A DNA stretch of 64,000 bases from Leucaena leucocephala (Eukaryota > Streptophyta > Magnoliopsida > Fabales > Fabaceae): assembly GCA_037074615.1 (NCBI GenBank), contig CM073551.1, positions 20,521,750 through 20,585,749 on the forward strand, given 5' to 3'. Positions 35,700-47,072 of this stretch are shown piece after piece. A program made the translations under genes and the position numbers. The notes under the pieces are model-generated. The model saw nothing but the letters and a program-made list of their open reading frames with translations. It was not told the DNA's origin and did no database searches. Within the stretch, counting starts at the first letter, position 1, and every line of letters starts with the position of its first letter.

Positions 35700-36637
35700 A
35701 GAGTAAAATACTATAATTTTCCTTATATTTTACCTTAAATACACATACTTCTCTTCTATTTTAAAAACATACACATTAGTCTAAACCTTTTACTCAGTTA
35801 AGAATATTCTATAAAGATATTTTTTAATTAAAAATTATATTAAAATAAATTGTATTTACTAATTTACCCTTTATCATTACTAATTCCCTCATTTTAGCTA
35901 AAATTGCTTAAAGAATTGAAGAGTTTTTTTTTTCTTTTTCTTAGTTTTATTTTTCATTTTTTACAAATAGTTATTTGTTTAATATTTTTATCATATTTGG
36001 ACAAAAGTTTAAATAATTTAATCAACATATAGTTTATAAATGTAGAGTTTTAATTTTTTTTTAAATCAAAGCTTTTAATGATAATTAGAAATGGGTTATT
36101 AGTTGAACGTAAATATTTATAGCAAAAACAATGTGTTTAAATTTTAAATTATAAATTTAAATTATTTATAAAATATCTCAAATTTAAATTATTTATAATA
36201 TAATATTATATTATGAATAAAATTATATGTTTGAAATATATTTTTAGTAATTTAAAAGAAACATAAATTGGTAAGTTTCAATAAATATAATGAAAAATTA
36301 AAATTATAAATTCTATAATATAATTAAAATTAATAAATTTTATAAAATATTGAAAAATTTAAAAATATATGTATTAAAGTTATTTTTTATCATTCAAAAA
36401 ATTATTTTCCAACAATTATAAATATTTATTTCTATGTTAAAGAGGGTATTTTAGTCAAAACAAAAGTTTAACAGTCGAACTTAATAGTTGGATGGATAGA
36501 AAAAGAATTTTAAATATGTAAAGGAGATTTTTGTAATACATATTTTAATTTTAAGGGAGATTTATATATGCTTTCACAATAATAGAAGGTTTCTGTAATT
36601 TAAGTGAAATAGAAGGGTAATTAATGTATTTTGCTCT
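35700..36637. mobile_element. Non-autonomous DNA transposon with long terminal inverted repeats
   Basis: The left end AGAGTAAAATACTATAATTT (35700) and the reverse complement of the right end AGAGCAAAATACATTAATTA (from 36637) agree over about 46 bp at roughly 80 percent. Similarity continues more weakly to about 90 bp (TTCTATT...AACATA). The interior is AT-rich and non-coding. Length is about 938 bp. Long TIRs and no ORF suggest a Mutator-like MITE. The target-site duplication cannot be resolved because T runs flank both ends. Confidence 0.65.
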
Positions 36638-37025
36638 TTTTTAATTATCTTTTATGTATTTTCTTGTTTAATTTAACTGCTCAATGGCTTATGTAATATT
36701 CAATCATTGCTTTTTTTTCCTATTGCACATATTATATTTCTATTATAAACAATATCTAGCACTAAACATGGCTACCTTATCCCATGATTATTCAAGTTTT
36801 GGTTAGTCAAATTACGAAGGACTAGCCATTTTCATTGATTATTTATTTTCACATATTTAGCTATATGTTTTTTTTTATAGATATCTATCGTTAGTAATAG
36901 TAACTAATCTTCTTGTATCATAACTTTTTCGTGCTCGCAATAAGACTATACATATGTTTTTTCCCTTGACACTCTTCTAGGCTTTGGGCTCAGGTCCAGT
37001 CTTTGTTTGCATGTGAGAAAAACAA

Positions 37026-37201
37026 TGGGCCCAAATTACGATTTAAATTTTTTTTTTATACAAATTTACGATTTAAATAACCACAAGAATGATCCGAATA
37101 ACTTGTATGATCCAATTTGATGCAAAGCCCAATACCTAACTGCTTTCAACAAACTTCATCTCTCAAAAGCCCATTCATATATATCTCAACGGGAAACCCT
37201 A
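37026..37201 (+). promoter_or_regulatory. Ribosomal-protein promoter: site II motifs and telo box
   Basis: TGGGCCC at 37026, two inverted site II elements (AGCCCA at 37126 and 37168) and a telo box AAACCCTA at 37194. This combination is typical of plant ribosomal-protein and cell-division genes (TCP-bound site II plus telo box). The following CT-rich stretch is the probable 5' leader. Confidence 0.75.
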
Positions 37202-37853
37202 GCTCGCTCGCCCTTGCCCTTCCCTACTTTGCAGCAGTTTGCAGTGAGACGCTCTGCGTTACCAGCAGGTATGCAACAACTTGTCCCTCACTCTTGAATT
37301 ACTGTGATTGGATTTTATGATTTGTGTTCTAGGCTCAATTTATATGAAGCTTTGGTTTTAGTGCTTTTGTTTTAGCTTTTTCTCTGCGTTGCGTTCCAGA
37401 GAAACTAGATATGATAATTGGAATATATAAAATCTGTGAAGTGCTAGTTGCAGCAATAGAGTTGTTTCATCGGAAACTATGCCTATTTATCATTGGCTTC
37501 TTCTCGATGTTCATTTTGTGGGCAGTTTTGTTGTTGCTCTTTTGATTTCGCACTCACAACTTGCATAGTATTCTGTTCGATTTAGGAGAAATTGAAGTAA
37601 GATTCATTTGCATTTTGTTACTTGAAATGCTAATTGTCTACTTTCTTGTAGCTTTACTTGCTTCCTTATTATTGCTTTTATCTCTGCTTTTTAAAGAAAA
37701 ATCGTAAGAACATTAGTTTGTCAGTTAACTATAGATACATTGAAATTTTGGCTTCCAATGTACTTTTCTGATTTTCCTTAGTTGATCCTTAATTTTATAT
37801 GATCTTTTGTAATGCTAATGAGTGGTTAGTTTTGAATTTCTTTCATAGGCAAA

Positions 37854-38938
37854 ATGGCAGTGCCTTTGATTAGCAAGAAAATTGTTAAGAAGCGTGTCAA
37901 GAAGTTCAAGAGGCCTCAAAGTGACAGGAAAATCTCTGTCAAGGTATGTCTTTCTAGATTTGTTCCTTTAGTTCCCCTCTTGAACCATGCTTCTTGAGTT
38001 CTTCAGAATTCCTTTTAGGGACATTCAGTACGTGGGCAGCTTAATTATGACATTTAAAAATTTTAAATCCCCTTGTCATTTGAGTATAATGTATATCATT
38101 TTTCATACTCAAAGATGCTGTCATTTGTAAATATATTTTCAGGTACAAGCAAAGTTAACGTTTATGTTTACTTGTATGTTTCCATACATCTAAGTTTGAG
38201 AATTCTTTGTCCACGATCTTCTCGTAGAGGGGAAAATTTTTTCTAGCACAGTTAGCTGTTTTTTAATTAGTTTTTATCTTGTGAGAATTTAAAGGTCTTT
38301 CTGTAAAAGGAATTCTCATTCAGCTTTTCATATGGTCATTCTAATCTTATTCCAAAGGCGGTTTTAGGAATCCTTATTGATATTATTTTGGTTGCATACA
38401 ATTATATGTTTTGTGGTTATACAAAGGCCAAGCATTTGGTTGATTCATCTGTGCTTATCACACCATGAAAACTTGTTTGGTCATTGAATTTTTCTTCTTG
38501 GCTCAATCAATTAATCATCTTTACTGTGGTATGCAGACAAACTGGAGAAGGCCGAAGGGTATTGATTCCCGTGTGAGGAGAAAGTTTAAGGGATGTGCAT
38601 TGATGCCAAATATCGGTTATGGTTCGGACAAGAAGACCCGCCACTATCTCCCCAATGGTTTCAAGAAATTTGTTGTGCACAATGCTCAGGAGCTGGAACT
38701 CCTGATGATGCACAACAGGTGAGTGTAGTTTCCACAACATGTCTGATTTCAAATTCCCTTATCATTATATTCCCTCTGTCTACATTGTTGTAATTGATGA
38801 AATTTCAGGAATTACTGTGCTGAGATAGCACACAATGTGTCGACCCGTAAGAGGAAGGAGATTGTCGAGCGAGCAGCTCAGTTGGATGTTGTTGTTACCA
38901 ACAGACTGGCCAGGTTGCGTAGCCAGGAGGACGAGTAA
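37854..38938 (+). CDS. RPL32: 60S ribosomal protein eL32 (RPL32)
   Basis: Three coding exons: 37854-37943, 38537-38718 and 38809-38938, all with GT-AG introns, giving 133 residues, the usual length of plant eL32. The protein starts MAVPLISKKIVKKRVKKFKR and includes TNWRRPKGIDSRVRRKFKG, MPNIGYGSDKKTRHYLPNGF and NVSTRKRKEIVERAAQLDV. A non-coding first exon ends at 37268 and a 580-bp leader intron runs to 37848, placing ATG five bases into exon 2. eL32 is a structural protein of the large cytosolic ribosomal subunit. The frame is intact and the upstream motifs are those of an active ribosomal-protein gene. Confidence 0.97.
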
Positions 38939-38959
38939 TTTTGCTGAAGCTTGTGTCGG

Positions 38960-40849
38960 AATTGTTTTGCTTGTACTGTGGCTAAGGCAATTTCTGAACC
39001 AGATAGGAAAATCCTATTCGGATTGAATGTGCTATTTTATCCGGGGTTGGATTTTGATAGTTTAGACTTGAGAATTATGCATTTATGCTCTCTTTCCCTC
39101 TTCATTTTGTTAGATGAAGCTTCTACAGTTTTGGCTATGAATTAATTTGAGAAAGTAGTCACGCCTATTCTTATTTGCTTAATGATTTGCGTAATTTAAA
39201 ATTAATATGAAAGTAATCATTTTGTCGTCGTCGTGGTCGTTAATGACGATTTCTCAATCATTTCATAGAAGCTTAATACTCGTATTTCTCAATGAGAGCA
39301 TCATGGTTAGCAAACGACCAGTGTGAAACAAATTTCCAAGTGTCATCTGAAGTTTATTTTGACTATGGCAAACCGAACTTACTGTTAACTAACTTTTAAT
39401 TAGATGTATGAGAAAAAAGTGAAATATATGACTATTTAGAGTGTATTTAGTCTCTAGTAAGTATTATTTTATTGTGATTCTAATCGCGATTTTTTGAGAA
39501 GCATTTTAGTTATTGGGTACTAAAGTTAGCTCATCCTACTCAATATTGATATCAGTTAGGAGGAAAGAGATATTTCGTTTTGTCCTTGGATAGTGGGTGA
39601 TTCTAACTTTTTTTCTAAAATTTTTTGTACAAAAACATCTTTAAATTAGACCCGACTACCTCTGAGAATATTTTTTAAATTTGATTTTTCAACATTTAGT
39701 ATGTTTTTAGTTTTTAATATAAGATGTAGTTAACTAATTTGTGTAGACTAAAAAAATTAAATAAATTAGTTAATTATAATAAATATGATATGAGCTTCTC
39801 AAAATATTTATGTATAATATTATATATCAGTTTATAAATTCTATAAATTAATTTGAGATAAAATGATAAATATTATATATAAAATAGATTAAAATTTTAT
39901 ATTTAAGATTAAATTTAACTCTCTAACTAGCTTATATATTTAGAATAGTTGGTAGTATTTTAGTTTGACTTTATATACAGTATCATTATTTTTCAGAATG
40001 CTTAATCGGAACATTGCCTTTAATTTATAATGTCTCGTGCTTGAAACAGGCAGGCAATGTGCAAAATATGAAGATTTAAATTATTGAAATCAAATGTGCG
40101 TGGGAACGAGGGAATTCATCTAAAGTAGAAATTTAATGAAGCGGGATGCCATTTTTCCAAGTTCTAAATTTTGAATTCAATCTTTCAAACACATAAAAGC
40201 TCCATCTAATTCTAGATATTTCAACATTTGACTCTTCTATATTAAAAAAAAAGAGAGAATGAATTCATTGAATTGGACCTGTTAGATTGTATTATAATAA
40301 TTACAATATTCATTGATTTAATTGCAGTGCAGTCATGACTGAATTAATATATTTTCAATTTTATGTATTAAAATACTTTATTAAAATTTAAAATTTGTGA
40401 ACTAGGCAAAGAAAAAGGAATGAAATAAAGAGGAAAAAAATAACAGAAAGAATATTATAATATATGAAGTCTCATATCGACCAATTGAAATTATAGTACT
40501 TCTATTTAGTTTCAAATCTAAGGCACTATTTAAAAAGTCTCGTGTTTCAATAGGTAAGATATTTTACAAACAGCATTCAATCAATCATTTATTTATAATA
40601 AGAGGAAAGTAATTTTGTTACCCTTTTTTTATTGAAATTATAAGTAAAAAAATATCAATTACTCTTAGAATTTTGTAAAATATCTTACATATTAAAATAT
40701 AAAACTCTTGAAAAATATTTTATATTTGAAACCGTGTATTATGTCTATTTCCTACATGTCACATGAATCAATCGTGGATTTTGCAAATTTGGTGGAACTA
40801 CCTTAGATTAATCCAAACTATAAAATTTCGACCATATCCTAAAAAAAAC
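38960..40849. other. Intergenic, 3' flank of RPL32
   Basis: AT-rich, with one inverted family-2 repeat (39.69-39.95 kb). No gene is recognised. Confidence 0.5.
39690..39950 (-). repeat. AT-rich dispersed repeat family 2, inverted copy
   Basis: Read on the minus strand, ATATTTATTATAATTAACTA, ATTTAATTTTTTTAGTCTAC and CAAATTAGTTAACT follow the 21.3-kb copy in order. Confidence 0.4.
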
Positions 40850-40861
40850 AATTTTTTTTGT

Positions 40862-41118
40862 TAGAAGAATTGATGGAAAGATGTTGAGCTCACCCACGAT
40901 CTAAAGATAGGGCGAAATCTCCTTTTCTCCTATACGATATTAATGTCGGGTAGGCGAGCCTTTTATTACTCTCAGATATAAACCTAGGCACCCAGGGGTT
41001 ATGATACCTCACAAAGTACCGCGACTAGAACTAAAATAAAATGGTACTCCCCAGAGTTCGAATAAGCTCTAAATGATCGCAAATCCCACATTTTTGCCAG
41101 TTAAACCTAGATGATGGG
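40862..41118 (-). mobile_element. Probable tRNA-derived SINE (second family)
   Basis: On the minus strand it starts near CCCATCATCTAGG. An A-box-like TGGCAAAAATGTGGG follows, then a B-box-like TTATTCGAACTCTGG about 35 bp later. The body is non-coding and it ends TTCTTCTAAC plus a short A run. Similar flanks, TAAAAAAAACAATTTT at about 40850 and TAAAAAAACTATTTT at 41119, could be an imperfect target duplication, although low complexity weakens this. It differs in sequence from the SINE at 52.4 kb. Confidence 0.5.
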
Positions 41119-41134
41119 TAAAAAAACTATTTTG

Positions 41135-41992
41135 AAGAAAAAAAAAACTATTAGAAAGATGAGTCCAATAAGACAATAACATGTTTGCTCAGTCTTTTTT
41201 AAAGACCTAGACCGAAAATTGTGGGGTGTGAAAAAAAAATATTAAAATTGGAGTGATTATTGGACCTATTAATACTCTGTTTAAACATTTTTCAGCTGTA
41301 ATTAAATTAATACATTGTTAACTTTACATATAAATAAAAATTGTATAAGAAATTTCATGAATTTGGCTTGTGGTGTGGTGGGGGCGGGAAATATTCTTCA
41401 TGTACCACGAGATTAATGTACCAACAAAAATAGTCAAATATTGAATCAATAATGTGATTCAAAAGAGACTTTACAAAATCACCAAACTACCAGCATACTT
41501 TTATATTTTTAGCTTTCCCCTAATCAATATCCCCCTTATTTGTTAATCTTTAATTAAAAAAAAATACATTATTTTTAGCAAGTCATTTCATGAAATCAAT
41601 AGGTGTATATTATTTAAAAAAAATATATTAAATACTCTTCAAAGGCTTAAATTGTATACTCCCTCCAATAAAAAAAATAAAAACCGGTAGATAAATTTAT
41701 TTTAATTTTAAATATAAAATATTAATTTATTTTAACCTATCATATGTTTGTACTACTTTTTAAAGTCATGTGTATCTTTACGCAATTTTCTTGATTATAG
41801 GAAGGATGTGAGATGATTGAGGAAGTGAGAGGGATGTGAAGAAAAGGAAGGTTGACCGCCAAAAGAAGCTGCGAAGTGAAAGTGACTAAGGAAGTGAAGC
41901 CCCATATATATACAATGAACCACCAACCTTGGTTCGCTGGCTCTATCACCATAATGTCGCACGCCTAACATGTGGCCCTATTTTTTGTCAAT
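41135..41992. other. Intergenic, no gene recognised
   Basis: AT-rich. A single TATACTCCCTCC at about 41655 resembles a Stowaway terminus, but no partner is seen. A minus-strand TATATATATGGGG near 41905 looks like a promoter without a gene. Confidence 0.45.
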
Positions 41993-42545
41993 GGACGTGT
42001 TTGGAAAAAATTTTAAAAAAGGTCTTATAGAGAAAAAAAAAGCTTATGAACAACTTATGAAAAAGGATTTTTAGAGAAGAGTTTATGAAAAAAAAGTGGT
42101 TTTGAGTAAATAGGTGTTTGGATAGTTATTTTTAGAATGACTTTTTATGGTGGTAAATTATCAAAAAGGGTATGATTTGATTTAAAGTAAGAGAGATGAG
42201 GGAGTTAGAGAACAGAGAAGAGAGAGGAGAGAAGGAAGAGAGGAGAAAGGAGAGAGTGTGTAAGAAAAAGTATGAGAGAGGAGAGAGGGTGTAAGAAAAA
42301 GTAGGAGAGAGGAGAGAATGTGTAAGAAAAAATAAGGGTAAGATAGTAATTGGATAGTCCATAAGTACTTTTACTGTTAAAAAAGCTATTTTAAATAGCT
42401 TATTCAAAACTATGATTTTAAATCATGGTTTTGTCCAAAAGTACTTATGGACAAATAAGCCTGTTTGTTTTGAAATTTCCCCAAACTGAAATTTAGGCCA
42501 AAAACCTTTTTAAAATCGCGGTTTGATAACTTACCAAAGAGACCC
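41993..42545 (-). mobile_element. Harbinger-derived MITE, copy D
   Basis: The best-preserved copy. It starts GGACGTGTTTGG and ends CCAAAGAGACCC, giving a 12-bp imperfect TIR (8 of 12) with AAT directly outside both ends. Near the right end, the reverse complement aligns with the left end of the Harbinger element (GATTTT, then AATTTCAGTTT and AAACA blocks). The GA-rich core carries three tandem 31-bp units starting GTGTAAGAAAAA at 42258, 42289 and 42320. Confidence 0.7.
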
Positions 42546-44405
42546 AATTTTGCCATCATGCTTCCTCTTCTGACCCTCCTTATTCCCTAAATTTTTAGAT
42601 TTCAATAAAAAATAATAAATAATGCAAAACAAAAGAGAATTATGAGATATTTTTTATAACCCTTTATGTCCACTTAGTATTACGCCACCTAATATCCGGC
42701 GCGTTTTCAGTATCCTTTTACTAGAGTATTCGAGTAACTAATGAATTCAAATTGAAACTTTATAATTAAAATATCTCTTTATAGAGATTTTTTTTAACAA
42801 GATATAAAATTTAAACTCAATTATCGTACTTTACAGATTAGCTGGTTAGACTAAATATTCTTACATAAATTATGAAATTTTATAAATATGGTTAAAATAA
42901 ATTTCTCAATTGTTTCCTATATTTTTTTTATATAAAAAACTTAGATGATTTATATTTGAGAACTCACTATAAATAAAACATGCATCTAGTTTCAAACAAC
43001 AACAGTAAGAGATATTTTAAAGACTACCTATCATATTTTAAACATATTATAAAAGGTCCACTTCCGAGGTCAGCGAAGGCTGTTGTGGCAAGCATGCCCA
43101 AATTTTGTTGAAATTTCCATGAAAATATGATTATTTTTATTTTATTTTTAATAAGTCGTAATTAAAAAACACTGACCTTTTTTGTTTGCTTGTGCCGCAA
43201 AATACTGACTGTTGAATTATTTGTACCACAATAAGTACAAAGTCTTTTTGTGCCATCAATCTTTTACTTATCACCAAGTAACAAAATTTTTAAGCAAAAA
43301 AAATCAACTCAATATAAATAGTATATTATATTTTTTATTTCAATTTAATAATTTCTTCTTCTTCTTCTTTTTTTTTTTTGCCATAATTTCAATTCAATTG
43401 ACCAAATTAAATGATACTGCAAGAGCATGTCTAGCGTTCTAATTGGGTCAAACTTCTTTCGTCATTGCCTACGTCAGCAACTCAGCATGATCATCATATA
43501 CAAAATCTACTGGTTTAGTTAAAATGATTTTATTTCATGCTATTGACTTAATTCATAAACTTTACGGGTAAAAAACCATTTAAACTCGCTTGTATCTCTT
43601 GTTTTTCCACAATAAATCTGTTGCCCATGGATAAATTCTTTCAAACTTTTGATATTATTTACATTTACTAGTTCTGTGTCTGTGAGTGTTTTTCCACAAT
43701 CTTATCATCATAAATAAAACAAATATAAACTTTATCGCATAAAATTATCTAAAATTTGTTTTAAGATGTAATCTATTGTTAGTAATTATTTTTTAGTTAT
43801 ATGTAACATATATTTAATTATGTACGATATGAAATATATTTATAAATAAAATATAATATATTAACATATAATTAATTTACTTAAATCTTATAGATCTTAT
43901 ATTTGAGTTGCACACAGCTATAAATAAGTTATATCTACCTAAATAGTTGATATATAGTTGGACGATAAAATTTTATAATTTTTCAGTAATTTCAGCTTAA
44001 TAATAATATATTTTGATCTTTAATATAAAATATTATTTAACTTATTTAATTAAATTTAAAAATTTAATTAATTTAGTTAATATACTATATTTTTTTAAAA
44101 TATTATAATTATTTTTTAATTCTTTTATCCCTCTCTTATTTATTATTATTGAAAAAATATCAATAAGAATAATTTAACAAAAATTAATAAATATAAAAAA
44201 TAAATATAATATTTAAAATTAAGATTAAATCTATAACTAAATATTATATTAAACAAAAGAAGACTCCTATTTGTTATTCCTATATATGCTTTATTTATAT
44301 ATACTAAATAAAAAATAAACCAAGATTGACAAGTACCATACAACATGCGCCAAAAGAATATGTACGTGATTATATATGACAAAAGATAAATGGTTAAAGA
44401 GAAAC
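42546..44405. other. Intergenic, 3' flank of the OXI1-type kinase gene
   Basis: AT-rich with a TTC microsatellite at about 43352-43370. Short frames at 43212 and 44146 are low-complexity and unsupported. Confidence 0.5.
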
Positions 44406-45960
44406 TCAAAAAATTAAAAAATCCTCATTCTCTGTGGGACTCTGATGACTCAACTTCTCTACCCACACGTTCTTATTATTCTCTTTATCGTCATCATCAC
44501 TATTATTTTCTTCTTTTTTGGTCCCCTTCTCTTCCTCCCCTTCCTTCCCAAAAAATACCTCATGGACAAATATCTCCACTTGACTTTTGTTAAACCCATT
44601 TGTGTCCCCTACTTCATTCAACGGAATATACGGCGGCCGTGCTAACTGCAAAACCGAGTCCCACTGAACCCCTCGGAAGAAATTGTGGCCCTTGATCCCT
44701 TCCACGTCGATCCGACGGTCACGATCCTTCTCCAGCAACCTCGCGATCAAATCCCTCAACTCCGTCTTCTCTCCGGTCAACTCCGGTTCCTTCGTCATAA
44801 TCCGATAAAACGTTTCTTTCCTGTTCTCCCCCCTAAACGGCGTCGTTCCGTACAGCATCTCGTATAAAACGACGCCGAGTGACCACCAATCGACTCCGAA
44901 GTTATGTCCCTTCCCTGTGATTACTTCGGGTGCTACGTATTCCTCCGTACCAACGAACGAATTCGATTTCTCCACCGAGTCTGACTCGCTCCGCCGCGAA
45001 CAGTGAAATTCCGGTGAGGCTTGTGGTTCGTACGACGAAGGGGTTGGCACGGAGCAACTGTAGAATCGGAAGAAGCGTTTCTTCCGTAGGTCCTTCATTG
45101 CCGTCGTCTTTGACGAGTGGGAAATCGGCGACGAGGAGCTACTCTGGGATTTTGGAGATTTTGGGATTAGTTTCTTGGATAGATCGAAGTCGACGAGCAT
45201 TATGTGACCATTTTCTTGGATCAGTATGTTCTCTGGCTTCAAATCTCTATAAACTATTCCCAAACTATGCAGATACTCCAATGCAAGGACCAATTCCACA
45301 GCATAAAACCTGCGGAGGAAAATTAACAATTCAGATTTCAGCCCCAATTTGAACATGTTCGTTTTCTAAGAAAATTAAAAAAGAAAAAGTATTCGTAAAC
45401 ATGGACCACGTTTCGGATTCCGTTAGAAAACGAAGCGAAATGACAAAAAACGAAAAGAAAAAAAAACCACAGGAGAAGTTTGAATTAGTCATTTCATTGC
45501 ACCCGATTTAGGGGTTAACCAAAGAGGAAAAGAACAAAAAATGGCACCTTATGCTATCATCGGAGAACATCTTCTCAGTCTGCTTTTTCCGGAGAGAATG
45601 GAGATTGCCGCCGGGGCAATAATCGATGGCGTACCCAATAATCTTGTCGGTTTCCAGAACCCCTCGCAACCGAGGCAAGAGAGGGTGATCAAAACGACGC
45701 AGCACATGCTGTTCAAACGACACCCTATTGCACTCGCCGTCACCGTTGTTCACCGCCTTCGCTTTCTTTTGAATCAAAGCCTTGGAGATCACTTTCAAAG
45801 CGAAATACTCACCAGACACATCGTCATTTCTCGTGGCCGCGAACACAACGCCCTTGGCACCGCGGCCCACGGCGGAGATCACCTTCATGTCCTGAAAATC
45901 TAACTCCGGGAACGTGTGGTGGCGGTGGCAACTCTCATCGCCGATGTTCATGGAGGACAT
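44406..45960 (-). CDS. OXI1: OXI1-type AGC VIII serine/threonine protein kinase
   Basis: Two exons, 45960-45548 and 45309-44406, with a 238-bp GT-AG intron splitting the Arg138 codon. The product has 438 residues. The glycine loop is GRGAKG (32-37), the catalytic Lys is 56 (ALKV), the catalytic loop is YRDLKPEN (158-165), and DFD replaces DFG at 178-180, diagnostic of plant AGC VIII kinases. An insert of about 80 residues separates DFD from the activation segment (SNSFVGTEEYVAPEV). The C-terminus FLIF is an FxxF hydrophobic motif, the docking site for PDK1. OXI1 in Arabidopsis is activated by H2O2 and PDK1 and feeds MAPK signalling in defence and root-hair growth. The same role here is inferred. 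A TATA box (TATAAAAC, plus-strand 46037-46044) lies about 80 bp upstream of the start. Confidence 0.92.
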
Positions 45961-46036
45961 GACCGTAAACTTGAAGAGATCCGATATAATCCTGGTGGCA
46001 AGGTTACTGCTTTTTATGGCAGCGATGGTGAGAGGG

Positions 46037-46044
46037 GTTTTATA
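46037..46044 (-). promoter_or_regulatory. TATA box of the OXI1-type gene
   Basis: Minus-strand CCCTATAAAACCCC, about 77-84 bp upstream of the ATG. Context and spacing fit a plant core promoter. Confidence 0.6.
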
Positions 46045-46129
46045 GGGCTAATTTGGAAGATTTTCCATTCTTGCAGAAGAAGGGAACCAGGAGGAAGGGA
46101 GACATAGTTATATGGGGTTTGCATTAGGC

Positions 46130-47072
46130 GGAATAAGTAAGATTCACGATTGATTTAGTGACACGTGTACCGTTGGTGACGTGGGGGGCCATGCTTTGCC
46201 CTTGACAAAAAGTTCGTTTGTAAGAGAGGTAATTTACAGGAACCGGTTCAAAAAAACAAAACCAAAGAAACACAGTACCGGATTCTAGAAGCCGTGGAGA
46301 GGAGGCCATGTGCTTTGAAACCAAGTTAGTAATAAATATTTTGTCATAATTCTAAAGTGCCCATTATCTCACATACCTATTGGATCCTATTTAACCACTT
46401 TTTTTTATATTAATAAAATAAAAAAATATTACTCAAATCCATGCTAGTTTAAAAGTTTAATTTAATTTTAAATATAAAATTTTAATTTATTTTATATTTA
46501 ATATTTATTATTTTTTTAAATTAATTTTTAACTCAAAACTAATATATAATATAATATTATATATGAATATTTTAATAAGATAATGTTATATTTATTATAA
46601 TCAATTAATTAATTTATTTAAATTTATCAATTAAACTTTATATTAAACACCATAACATATAGTTAATATCACTCTATAAAAAGTATGAAAACATTATTAG
46701 TTGTTGAAGGTCAAATAGATTTATTCAGGTCAAGTGGCTATTCGCTAAAAGTAAAAGTTTGGTGCATTAGGGGTTGTTGAAAATTTAAATAACCTCACTG
46801 TTTTGCTAAAACAAAAGTGTGTGAGGTCAAAAAAGAAATTAAAGCAGCTCCACAAAATTAATGTTCAACGTAGCTACGCATACTTAAAAAAAAAAAATAC
46901 CCGATTCAATTATATTTAATTAGTTTTTAAACGAATTTTGAATGATGATTATTATTTAATTATGATTATGGGGAACTTCAACGACTGCCCTTAGAAACAT
47001 CAAACGCAAATCAAAGCATCTATTTAGCAATCGAATTAATAATAAAAAAATATGCCGTGGAGGATACTTTAA
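46130..47072. other. Intergenic, OXI1 upstream region and AT-rich repeat
   Basis: Upstream DNA of the kinase gene followed by an AT-rich family-2 repeat (46.45-46.66 kb). No gene is recognised. Confidence 0.5.
46445..46665 (+). repeat. AT-rich dispersed repeat family 2, copy
   Basis: Contains TTAATTTTAAATATAAAATT and TTATATTTATTATAATCAAT, then AATTAAACTTTATATTAAAC, colinear with the 21.3-kb copy. Confidence 0.4.

Noticed and set aside
41650..41740. Stowaway MITE suggested by TATACTCCCTCC
   Set aside because: No inverted partner terminus found within 1 kb.
42132..42407. 91-codon minus-strand ORF rich in Leu/Ser/Phe
   Set aside because: It is the CT-rich core of MITE copy D read in one frame.
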